Assembly (NCBI GenBank): GCA_011523635.1
Contig: WTGI01000024.1
Coordinates: 1-37,512 of the forward strand
Direction of reading: 5' to 3'
DNA: 37,512 nt
From: Acidimicrobiia bacterium
GTDB lineage: Bacteria > Actinomycetota > Acidimicrobiia > Spongiisociales > Spongiisociaceae
Part shown: positions 28,822 through 35,243 of the stretch, piece after piece
Numbering within the stretch: position 1 is the first letter of the stretch
Layout: every line of letters begins with the position of its first letter
The notes under the pieces: generated by a model
What the model was told of the DNA's origin: nothing
Database searches by the model: none
Seen by the model: the letters and a program-made list of their open reading frames with translations, nothing else
Position numbers and translations under genes: made by a program

Positions 28822-29451
28822 CTAACGAACCGGATCGCGGGAGACTATTTGGGATAAGGGACCGTACGGGTAGTTCCGCTCGAGATGACTCTGAAAGCAC
28901 CGGAAGGCCATCAAATCCTCAAGTGGGCTGTAGTCGGCAATGTAGCTCGCGACATTGACCCTGCGTTCGACAATGGAGCGTTTGAAATTCCTACCGCGGC
29001 GACCCGATGGTGATCCTGCTGCCACGAACAGAAGCTCATCCAAGCGGCTCTTCGGATCAGACATCCTCTCGACATCAGCTAGCTTGGGAGTTGGCACCGA
29101 GGTACCGGGGCGACCGGCGGCCTGTGCGATGGCCATGCCATCGAACAATAGCCAGGCTTCCGACATGCGAACTGGAATCAGCGGCACGATGTCCGTTCGA
29201 GTTGTCCTCTCGAACTCTCCAAGCCGCTCCTTGAGTGTACGTCGCTCGGCGTCACGATGAACGAATATCAACATCACACCCGGGTCATATCCGTGCAAGA
29301 AGTCCCTGACGCTTCCTGACCGCACAGTGAACAGTGGCTCAAGAATCTCAACTTCAGGATCAAGGCGATGGATCGCCCACTGAATGATCGGAACCAGTAT
29401 CCGGTCGGTACCTCCGTCAGCAACCACGGAATACGTAAGCTGACGACTCAT
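28822..29451 (-). CDS. DUF4276/TOPRIM-like protein, probable effector of the ATPase module
   Basis: A 209-residue protein that reads like a DUF4276/TOPRIM-fold nuclease. The first strand and loop, SVVADGGTDRIL (8-19), match the VEGxTE/VEGxTD motif with Asp12 where Glu is usual. IFVHRDAERR (63-72) supplies D67 and E69 of the DxD-like pair. VRMSEAWLLFD (94-104) matches the E-x-WL-x-x-D block of DUF4276. The C-terminal NFKRSIVERRV, then SPLEDLMAF, is also family-like. The ATG overlaps the upstream ATPase stop as ATGA, so the two are co-translated. Its base composition is more A+T-rich than its neighbours, suggesting acquisition. In comparable two-gene systems the TOPRIM protein cuts nucleic acid when released by the ATPase. 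Confidence 0.72.
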   Translation of the reverse strand: MSRQLTYSVVADGGTDRILVPIIQWAIHRLDPEVEILEPLFTVRSGSVRDFLHGYDPGVMLIFVHRDAERRTLKERLGEFERTTRTDIVPLIPVRMSEAWLLFDGMAIAQAAGRPGTSVPTPKLADVERMSDPKSRLDELLFVAAGSPSGRRGRNFKRSIVERRVNVASYIADYSPLEDLMAFRCFQSHLERNYPYGPLSQIVSRDPVR

Positions 29452-30824
29452 CTCGCCGTGCCGAACGAGAATCTCAACTGGCCCATCTCCGGAAGGATTG
29501 GGGATCCGCCAATGAAGTTAATAACGGCTTGCCTTCCAACCGGTAGGTCGTAGTTACCTGTCCCGTTCGTTATACCTACTCGCCACGTATTCACGACCGG
29601 ACGGAAGACACTGATCGGGCCAGTCATGCTGGTGATCGCTCGCTCGACGAACACTATATCCTCGAAGGAGAGTCGCCTCGCTACTTCCGGAGAGTGTGAG
29701 TTGACAATCACCTGACGTAGCGGGTTGTCGGAGCCTACCGCGTCTTCTGGTTCTACCGCGTAATCCCGGAGGAGTTCGACTAGATTAGGTATGCGTGACG
29801 GGTGAATCCCGTTTTCGGGCTCCTCGATACATAAAACCGCCCTGTCCCTAATGTCAACCAACATCAACGCCAGCGCGATGTAGCGAAGTGTTCCGTCGGA
29901 TAGGGAACGGGAATAGAGCCAATTTTTGACTCCGGCGATCCGAGCCCGGAGAGCTAACTGATCCCCTGCCTCATCTACGTAGACGCCTAGTTCCTCTATA
30001 TCGGAATTCAATTGCCTGAGACGATAGAGAATTTCTGACTGGGCATCACAATCACGCTCTATTAGAGACCCAAGAGTGGCGGGTATGTGACTACCTGACG
30101 CGGATATGTGGGGCGGCTGTGCCCATCTCGGATCAGGAGTTCGCATAGCGCTCGGCTCGAGATGCAAGATTCGCCAAGATGACATCTCACGTTTAGCAGC
30201 CAGAACGGTCGGGTAGTCGTATGTATTCGTTCCTCCTACCACCGTGCGTGGCGATCTTCCGACCGGTGCCGGACGCCCGCGGCTGCCACCGTCGCCGTGG
30301 AGCATGATTCGATCGCCGCTGGTAGAAATCAATGGTCCACCTCGTCTGGCGCCCAGGGCGACTGAACTCTTGAAGTCTGGGGATGATGGAAAGCCTACGA
30401 ACTTCTTGTAATCGCCGAGTTTCTTGTGAGTTAGACTCTCGTACTCCACGAGAAGGCGGTCGGTCTTCTCAGAGTATCGTAATTCCAGTGAATAAGTGAG
30501 AAGGGTCGTGCTCGGCTTGGCCGATTGGTCGAAGTCATCCTTAACCTCGGGAGGCACGATCATGTCCGCTGAGAGCTCGATCACACGATCGGGATCCCGC
30601 CCGAAGATGAGATCCCGAGGAGAGAAACCGCCGCCGCTCGTACGCCGAACCTTGATCGCTGCCTCAGAGATGTCACGTTCGGCTAGCTCGCTAAGAAAGT
30701 AGATAGCATCAAACAGGTTGCTCTTCCCGACACCATTGTGCCCAATAAAGCACGTAAAGGGGCCAAACCGAACTCTGGCTTCCCTGATGCTCTTGAAGTT
30801 CTTCACCGATAATGCGATCAGCAT
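29448..30824 (-). CDS. AAA (ABC/SMC-like, RecF-type) ATPase of a putative defence module
   Basis: A 458-residue AAA_15/AAA_21-type ATPase. LIALSVKNFKSIREARVRFG is the standard N-terminal strand. Walker A GHNGVGKS lies at 28-35, an ABC-type signature SLSDGT at 307-312, Walker B AVLCIEEPENG at 329-339, and a switch His in NSHSPEVA at 375-382. The insert between Walker A and the signature is long and low in similarity to anything I know, probably a sensor region. Such ATPases dimerise around DNA or sense phage proteins in OLD, PARIS and related systems. It is paired by ATGA with the TOPRIM-like gene. Composition is A+T-richer than surrounding genes. Confidence 0.85.
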   Translation of the reverse strand: MLIALSVKNFKSIREARVRFGPFTCFIGHNGVGKSNLFDAIYFLSELAERDISEAAIKVRRTSGGGFSPRDLIFGRDPDRVIELSADMIVPPEVKDDFDQSAKPSTTLLTYSLELRYSEKTDRLLVEYESLTHKKLGDYKKFVGFPSSPDFKSSVALGARRGGPLISTSGDRIMLHGDGGSRGRPAPVGRSPRTVVGGTNTYDYPTVLAAKREMSSWRILHLEPSAMRTPDPRWAQPPHISASGSHIPATLGSLIERDCDAQSEILYRLRQLNSDIEELGVYVDEAGDQLALRARIAGVKNWLYSRSLSDGTLRYIALALMLVDIRDRAVLCIEEPENGIHPSRIPNLVELLRDYAVEPEDAVGSDNPLRQVIVNSHSPEVARRLSFEDIVFVERAITSMTGPISVFRPVVNTWRVGITNGTGNYDLPVGRQAVINFIGGSPILPEMGQLRFSFGTAR

Positions 30825-30866
30825 CGTTGTCCGGTCCCTGGGTCCCCGCCGACTCGTACCATCCGC

Positions 30867-30889
30867 CTCACCGGATTAGTCCCGGTGAG
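30867..30889 (-). promoter_or_regulatory. Inverted repeat upstream of the ATPase gene
   Basis: CTCACCGG and CCGGTGAG form a perfect 8-bp stem with a 7-base spacer, 42 bases ahead of the ATPase start. The position suits an operator or leader hairpin controlling the module. The rest of 30825-31034 has no gene I can support. Confidence 0.4.
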
Positions 30890-31034
30890 ATGTCTGATGT
30901 CACGATAGTAGAGGCCTCACCAAACGGAAGGCTGACCACGGCGGCCATAGCCTGGCCGATCCCCGCCGCGACGAGCGCTCATCGGCCGTGACGTGCCGAA
31001 CTCGGCTTACCGCTAACGGGTCGCTGAACGGTCA

Positions 31035-31598
31035 CTAGCGGAAGTTCTCGTGGACCCGGGACGCGGTGGGGCCGCGCTGGCCCTGGTACTTGGACCCGGC
31101 CCACAGCGAACCGTAGGGGTACTCCGCCGGGCTGGAGAGCTCGTAGAAGCTGATCTGCCCGATCAGCATTCCCGGATAGATGGCAATCGGCAGGTTGGCC
31201 ACGTTGGCGAGCTCAAGGGTCAGGTAACCGTTGAAGCCGGGATCCACGAACCCGGCGGTGGAGTGGATCAGCAGGCCGATCCGGCCGAGGCTGGATTTGC
31301 CCTCCAGCCTGGCCACGAGGTCGTCGGCCAGATGGATCCGCTCGAGGGTAGCCCCGAGCACGAACTTGCCCGGGTGGAGGATGAAGCGGCCGTCAGGGCT
31401 GACCGCCCTCTCCTGGGTGAGGTCGGGCTGGGCCGTCTTGGGATCGATGTACGGGTAGAGGTGGTTCTCGAACACCCGGAAGAAGCGATCCACCCGCAGG
31501 TCGACAGACGAGGGCTGGACGTTGTCGGGCTCGTAGGGATCGATCCCGATGCGTTCCGCCTCGACGGCGGCCTTGATGTCCCGATCCGAAAGTATCAC
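31035..31598 (-). CDS. dcd: dCTP deaminase (dUMP-forming type likely)
   Basis: A 187-residue homotrimeric dCTP deaminase. [20 protein letters not shown] opens the protein. [34 protein letters not shown] and [19 protein letters not shown] are the active-site blocks. [11 protein letters not shown]-x-G is the form seen in Mycobacterium bifunctional DCD-DUT, which makes dUMP directly from dCTP, so bifunctionality is likely but not proven. The start is GTG at 31598 with GGAG close upstream. It lies 50 bases downstream of the tRNA gene in the same direction. Confidence 0.95.
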   Translation of the reverse strand: MILSDRDIKAAVEAERIGIDPYEPDNVQPSSVDLRVDRFFRVFENHLYPYIDPKTAQPDLTQERAVSPDGRFILHPGKFVLGATLERIHLADDLVARLEGKSSLGRIGLLIHSTAGFVDPGFNGYLTLELANVANLPIAIYPGMLIGQISFYELSSPAEYPYGSLWAGSKYQGQRGPTASRVHENFR

Positions 31599-31648
31599 TG
31601 CTCTGCTCCAGGTTGCGGAGCGGTGGAATCAGCGCGCCAGGGGAAGGG

Positions 31649-31719
31649 AGCGGGTGAGGGGAATCGAACCCCCGTTCTCAGCTTGGGAAGCTGATGTTCT
31701 ACCACTGAACTACACCCGC
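31649..31719 (-). tRNA. tRNA-Gly (anticodon CCC)
   Basis: The minus strand folds into a complete cloverleaf: acceptor GCGGGTG pairing with CACCCGC, D arm GTTC-AGTGGTA-GAAC, anticodon arm TCAGC-TTCCCAA-GCTGA giving anticodon CCC, and T arm GGGGG-TTCGATT-CCCCT with one G-U pair. The discriminator is U. CCA is not encoded, so it is added after transcription. It reads GGG codons. It lies upstream of dcd on the same strand. Confidence 0.95.
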
Positions 31720-31792
31720 CGGACCGTTGCGATGGTAGTGAGGGGCCAGGGTGGGTGTCATATGCGTCGGACCGATCTGCCGCGCCGTCGGA

Positions 31793-32008
31793 TCAGGTCA
31801 AGATGCCGGCCAGGCCCCAGATGCTGATCACCAGGCCGACCCCCAGCAGGAAGCGGACCCGCCCCGGCCGGTAGGCACCCTTGGCGCCTTCGGGAACCTC
31901 GCCACGGGCGTGTTTCCACATGGCGAAGCCGTTCCCGGCCACCATCGCAAGACCCAGCGCGGTCATCAACTGCCCCAGCAGGGCGTCCAGCCCGAGAATG
32001 TCTGCCAT
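31793..32008 (-). CDS. Small two-helix membrane protein, unknown function
   Basis: A 71-residue protein with two hydrophobic segments (LLGQLMTALGLAMVAGNGFAM and RFLLGVGLVISIWGLAGIL) separated by a charged loop (KHARGEVPEGAKGAYRPGR). It has a good ATG and composition, and lies divergent from the CDF transporter with 64 bases between. The pattern resembles small uncharacterised actinobacterial membrane proteins. No function is claimed. Confidence 0.65.
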   Translation of the reverse strand: MADILGLDALLGQLMTALGLAMVAGNGFAMWKHARGEVPEGAKGAYRPGRVRFLLGVGLVISIWGLAGILT

Positions 32009-32072
32009 GACCCGCTTACCGTAGCCCTGCTGCGGTCATCGAGGACCCGCGACCTCGTACACTGGAACCCGA

Positions 32073-32981
32073 ATGGCTTCCCAAGGCTCCCGTCTCGCTG
32101 TGATCGCCGCGCTGGTCGCCAACTCGGCCATCGCGGTGGCCAAGTTCATAGCGGCCGCCATCACCGGGTCGGCGGCGATGCTGGCCGAGGCCATCCATTC
32201 GGTGGCCGACTCCGGCAACCAGGGAATGCTGCTGTGGGGCATGACGGTCGCCAAACGCGCCGGCGGGCAGCGCCATCCGTTCGGGCGGGGCAAGGAGGTC
32301 TACTTCTGGAGCTTCATGGTGGCGGTCATGCTGTTCGTGGGCGGCTCCGTGTTCTCCATCCAGCACGGCGTCAACGCCCTCCGGCATCCCCATGCCATAG
32401 AGAGCTTCGGTGTCTCCGTGGCCGTGCTCGGGGGGGCGATCCTCTTCGAGGCCGTCCCCTGGACGGTGGCGGCGCGGGAGTTCAACCGGGTCCGGGGCTC
32501 GCGGGCCCTGTGGCGCACCCTGCGCGAGACCAAGGACGCGGCCCTGCTGGTCGTCCTGTTCGAGGACAGCGCCGCCGTCGGAGGGCTGAGCGTCGCGCTG
32601 GCGGGCGTGGTCGCCTCCCAGCTCACGGGCGACCCCACCTGGGACGCCCTGGCGTCGATCCTGATCGGGGTGCTGCTGGCCTTGGTGGCGTTCTTCCTAG
32701 CGTTCGAGATCAAGGGGCTGCTGATCGGGGAGGCGGCCGGACGCCGGGACCGGGCCACCATCCGGGCGCGCGTGCTGGCCCACGCCAACGTCACCGGCGT
32801 GGACCGCCTGCTCACCATGCACATGGGCCCCGAGGACATCCTGGTCAACCTGGATGTGAAGTTGGTGGAAGGCCTCTCCGGTAAGGAGGTCCACCAGACC
32901 ATCGAGGACGTCGAGGAGGCGATCCGGGTCGCGTTGCCGGCCGCCCGGAACATCTTCGTCGAGACCGACATCGGCTCATGA
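32073..32981 (+). CDS. Cation diffusion facilitator (CDF) transporter, ZnT9-like branch
   Basis: A 302-residue CDF exporter with about six membrane helices. The metal site in helix 2 is H42-x3-D46 (AEAIHSVADSGNQG). The HPFGRGKEVYFW block after helix 2 is conserved. In helix 5 the usual H-x3-D is replaced by E164-D165 (LFEDSAAVGG), as in the SLC30A9-like branch, so metal selectivity may differ from classic Zn exporters. A cytoplasmic C-terminal domain (from about 210) ends AARNIFVETDIGS. The stop overlaps the thrB start as ATGA, an unexpected partner. Confidence 0.9.
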   Translation: MASQGSRLAVIAALVANSAIAVAKFIAAAITGSAAMLAEAIHSVADSGNQGMLLWGMTVAKRAGGQRHPFGRGKEVYFWSFMVAVMLFVGGSVFSIQHGVNALRHPHAIESFGVSVAVLGGAILFEAVPWTVAAREFNRVRGSRALWRTLRETKDAALLVVLFEDSAAVGGLSVALAGVVASQLTGDPTWDALASILIGVLLALVAFFLAFEIKGLLIGEAAGRRDRATIRARVLAHANVTGVDRLLTMHMGPEDILVNLDVKLVEGLSGKEVHQTIEDVEEAIRVALPAARNIFVETDIGS

Positions 32982-33823
32982 GCACCGCCTCCGCCCCGGC
33001 CTCCTCCGCGAACCTCGGGCCCGGCTTCGACACCATGGCCCTGGCGCTCGACCTGCGGTGCCGGGTAACCGCCGAAGTCGCCGACTCGTGGTCGACCCAC
33101 CACGTGGGACCCGAGCCCTACCTGGGCGATGAGGAAAACGACGCCGTCCTGGCGGCGGCTCGCGCGGTGAGCGACCGGCCGCTCCGGATGGAGATCGCCA
33201 ACCATGTTCCTCTATGCAGCGGCCTGGGATCGAGCGCGGCGGCGTTCACCGCCGGCACCCTCGCCGCCCTGCGCGCCAACGGCAAGGACCCGACCCACGA
33301 CGAGCTGTTCCAGTACGTCAAGTACCTGGAGGGCCACCCCGACAACGCCGCCGCCGCCGTTTACGGGGGGTTGGTGTCCGTCGCCCAGGGATGGGTGGTG
33401 CACCACTCGCTGTCACCCGACCTGGTGCCGGTACTTGTGGTTCCCGACTTCGAGATCCGGACCAGTGACTCCCGCAAGGTGGTGCCGGATTGTGTCCCGC
33501 TCGACGTGGCTGTTCGCACCCTGGGACGGCTCACCGCGCTGATCGAGGGCCTGCGGACCGGTTCGGAGCAGATCCTCGACAACGCCCGCGGCGACGAGAT
33601 CCACGAGACGCCCCGACTCGCCACCTACCCGGAAACGGCCTGGCTGATGGAGGTGGCCCTTGAGGCGGGGGCCGTGTACGCCTGCCTGTCCGGCGCCGGT
33701 CCCTCCATCCTCAGCCTGGCGCGGCGAGACCACGTGTCCACGGTCCAGGACGCCCTGGCAGACGCCCTGCGCGGTGAGGGCAAGGCGATGGTGCTGGCGC
33801 CGGATGTCACAGGCGCCAGCTAG
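32978..33823 (+). CDS. thrB: Homoserine kinase
   Basis: A 281-residue GHMP-superfamily kinase making O-phosphohomoserine for threonine synthesis. The N-terminal APASSANLGPGFDTMALAL, the ATP loop PLCSGLGSSAAA, GHPDNAAAAVYGG, and the C-terminal SGAGPSILSLA are all in place. It is translationally coupled to the upstream CDF transporter by ATGA. Other threonine genes are not in the window. Two hairpins follow the stop. Confidence 0.94.
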   Translation: MSTASAPASSANLGPGFDTMALALDLRCRVTAEVADSWSTHHVGPEPYLGDEENDAVLAAARAVSDRPLRMEIANHVPLCSGLGSSAAAFTAGTLAALRANGKDPTHDELFQYVKYLEGHPDNAAAAVYGGLVSVAQGWVVHHSLSPDLVPVLVVPDFEIRTSDSRKVVPDCVPLDVAVRTLGRLTALIEGLRTGSEQILDNARGDEIHETPRLATYPETAWLMEVALEAGAVYACLSGAGPSILSLARRDHVSTVQDALADALRGEGKAMVLAPDVTGAS

Positions 33824-33833
33824 CTTCGGGTCT

Positions 33834-33872
33834 CGATCGGCTTAGCGATCGGGGCATCGGCACACATGCCCC
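33834..33872 (+). terminator. Tandem hairpins after thrB
   Basis: CGATCG-n6-CGATCG (33834-33851) is followed directly by GGGGCAT-n8-ATGCCCC (33851-33872), beginning 10 bases after the thrB stop. The second stem is strong and G+C-rich. No U-run follows, which is common for actinobacterial terminators. Confidence 0.5.
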
Positions 33873-33938
33873 GTTGCAACCGACGAAGAGTCCGTCAACG
33901 GGCAGGCCGATGACCCGAGAAGCACGATTCTGAAGACG

Positions 33939-34076
33939 ATGCGGATGCTTGGCACGGTCGCGGTCGTCTACGGCCTGGCGCTGGCCATCATCGGGGGTAA
34001 CCCGTCCGCCGGCTTCATCGTCGTGGTGGTCGGCTGGGCGATCCGGCGCTACTACCGGCCGGGATCGACCCCCTAG
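33939..34076 (+). CDS. Small putative membrane protein (45 residues)
   Basis: An ATG at 33939 opens a 45-codon frame: MRMLGTVAVVYGLALAII, then GGNPSAGFIVVVVGWAIRR and YYRPGSTP. It has two short hydrophobic segments separated by Gly-Asn-Pro and a basic tail, reading like a small two-pass membrane protein. No strong ribosome site is visible and a longer open frame in another phase overlaps it, so it is tentative. It fills the gap between thrB and the bS22 gene. Confidence 0.4.
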   Translation: MRMLGTVAVVYGLALAIIGGNPSAGFIVVVVGWAIRRYYRPGSTP

Positions 34077-34140
34077 GAACATTCACTTTGGCCGGGCGGG
34101 AACACATCCTCGCCCCTCCAGTACCCCCCCTGAAGCGGAT

Positions 34141-34233
34141 CTACTGCTTCTTCTTGTGACGGTTTGCCTTGATCCGCTTGCGATACTTGTGCTTACTCAT
34201 TTTCTTGCGGCGCTTCTTGACCAGCGAGCCCAA
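34141..34233 (-). CDS. Small ribosomal protein bS22 (AURKAIP1/COX24-domain, 30 residues)
   Basis: A 30-residue, extremely basic protein: TTG start, GSLVKKRRKKMSKHKYRKRI, then KANRHKKKQ. It matches the actinobacterial bS22 pattern (GSV-x-KKRRKRM-x-KKKHRK-x-x-R), known from mycobacterial 30S structures, and the AURKAIP1/COX24 C-terminal domain of mitochondrial ribosomes. AAGGA lies six bases upstream of the TTG, a good ribosome site that decides the start. The protein is too short for most gene finders. It would bind near the decoding centre of the small subunit. Confidence 0.82.
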   Translation of the reverse strand: MGSLVKKRRKKMSKHKYRKRIKANRHKKKQ

Positions 34234-34349
34234 TACACGTCCTTATTCCGGTCCGGCCCCGATTGTTGTCGCTGGACGGAATGGCCGCAAGCCGGAACGG
34301 CACGCACCGAGACCGTAATCCGATCCTCTCCAACCCTACCTCCGGCTAC

Positions 34350-34377
34350 CAACTAGCAACTAACAACTACCAACTAG
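34350..34377. repeat. Four-copy 7-bp tandem repeat at the end of the PAC2 gene
   Basis: CAACTAG, CAACTAA, CAACTAC and CAACTAG follow one another exactly, differing only in the last base. The last copy overlaps the PAC2 stop codon and also forms part of a perfect 12-bp palindrome, CCAACTAGTTGG (34370-34381). No coding role is apparent outside the stop. Confidence 0.75.
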
Positions 34378-35219
34378 TTGGGGTTGCGTAGGAAGCGCTC
34401 GATCTCCTCCACCAACCGGCGGCTACCCGTGAGGGATATGGCCCGCTTCTCGCTCTCCGCCTCCAAGCCCCGGACGTACCCGACCAGCTCGCTGGATCCG
34501 GCGATCGCCTCCTGCACCCGCGCCTCGTAGTCGGCTACCTCCTCATCCAGTTCCTTGACATCGAAGCGCCGGCCGATCATGTCGCCGAGCGCGTACAGGA
34601 GCGCCCGGGTCCCGGTGGGGCTGGGGTTGGCCGCCAGGTAGTGGGGTATACCGGCCCACATGCCCGCCGCCTCGATACCCTCGTCCTCGAGTGCGGTGGT
34701 GATGACCCCGGTGATGCCGGTAGGCCCCTCGTAGGCGGAGGCATGCAATCCGAACCGCTGGGCGAAATTGGGGTCCGATGAGCTTCCGAAGATCGGCACC
34801 GGGAGCGTGTGGGCGATCTCGCCGACGAACGCTCCGAGGGCCACGGCCTGGCGGACTTCCAGATGCCGGAGCACGGAAGCGACCTCGAGGCAGAACCGGC
34901 GCCACCGCAGGTGCGGCTCCTCCCCGAGGACCAGCACCAGGTCATGGGAGTGATCGGGTATGGCGAGGCCGAAGAAGCCGACCGTGGGCCAGCGTATCTC
35001 CCGTACCCGGCCTTCCAGCGTGACCAGCGGCCGGGACTCCTGGTAGCTGATGTAGTTCTCGAGATCGAGCCGAGCCAGCGGAGTAACGTCGTGGTGCTCC
35101 ATGAGGTAGTAGAGCACCCGGGAGGCGGCGTCGGAGGCGTCATTCCAGCCCTCGAAGGCCAGTACCGCTACCGGATCTCTTAGCGAATGCTCCTCAAGCC
35201 ATTCGACATCGGTCCCCAC
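34374..35219 (-). CDS. PAC2-family protein (proteasome assembly chaperone-like)
   Basis: A 281-residue PAC2-fold protein. RDPVAVLAFEGWNDASDAAS is the family opening, then HDLVLVLGEEPHLRWRRFC, VALGAFVGEIAHT, SAYEGPTGITGVITTALEDE and AGMWAGIPHYLAANPSPTGT. A charged C-terminal helix (ELDEEVADYEARVQEAI) follows. PAC2 proteins are typical of Actinomycetota and related to eukaryotic proteasome assembly chaperones; their bacterial role is not settled. It begins 24 bases after the copper ATPase and probably shares its transcript. The stop lies in a 7-bp tandem repeat. Confidence 0.9.
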   Translation of the reverse strand: MGTDVEWLEEHSLRDPVAVLAFEGWNDASDAASRVLYYLMEHHDVTPLARLDLENYISYQESRPLVTLEGRVREIRWPTVGFFGLAIPDHSHDLVLVLGEEPHLRWRRFCLEVASVLRHLEVRQAVALGAFVGEIAHTLPVPIFGSSSDPNFAQRFGLHASAYEGPTGITGVITTALEDEGIEAAGMWAGIPHYLAANPSPTGTRALLYALGDMIGRRFDVKELDEEVADYEARVQEAIAGSSELVGYVRGLEAESEKRAISLTGSRRLVEEIERFLRNPN

Positions 35220-35243
35220 GCTAAGGGATCGTAGCGAGGGGAG

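Noticed and set aside
28740-31034. Direct repeats or an integrase marking the ATPase/TOPRIM module as a mobile element
   Set aside because: I compared the flanks by eye and found no convincing direct repeats, integrase or transposase.
31649-31719. tRNA-Gly as an integration site
   Set aside because: No duplicated tRNA 3' end or integrase lies nearby. The genes on both sides are housekeeping.
33949-34356. 135-codon plus-strand frame
   Set aside because: It overlaps the bS22 gene antisense and the 45-residue frame in another phase, and its product is low-complexity Arg/Ser/Thr.
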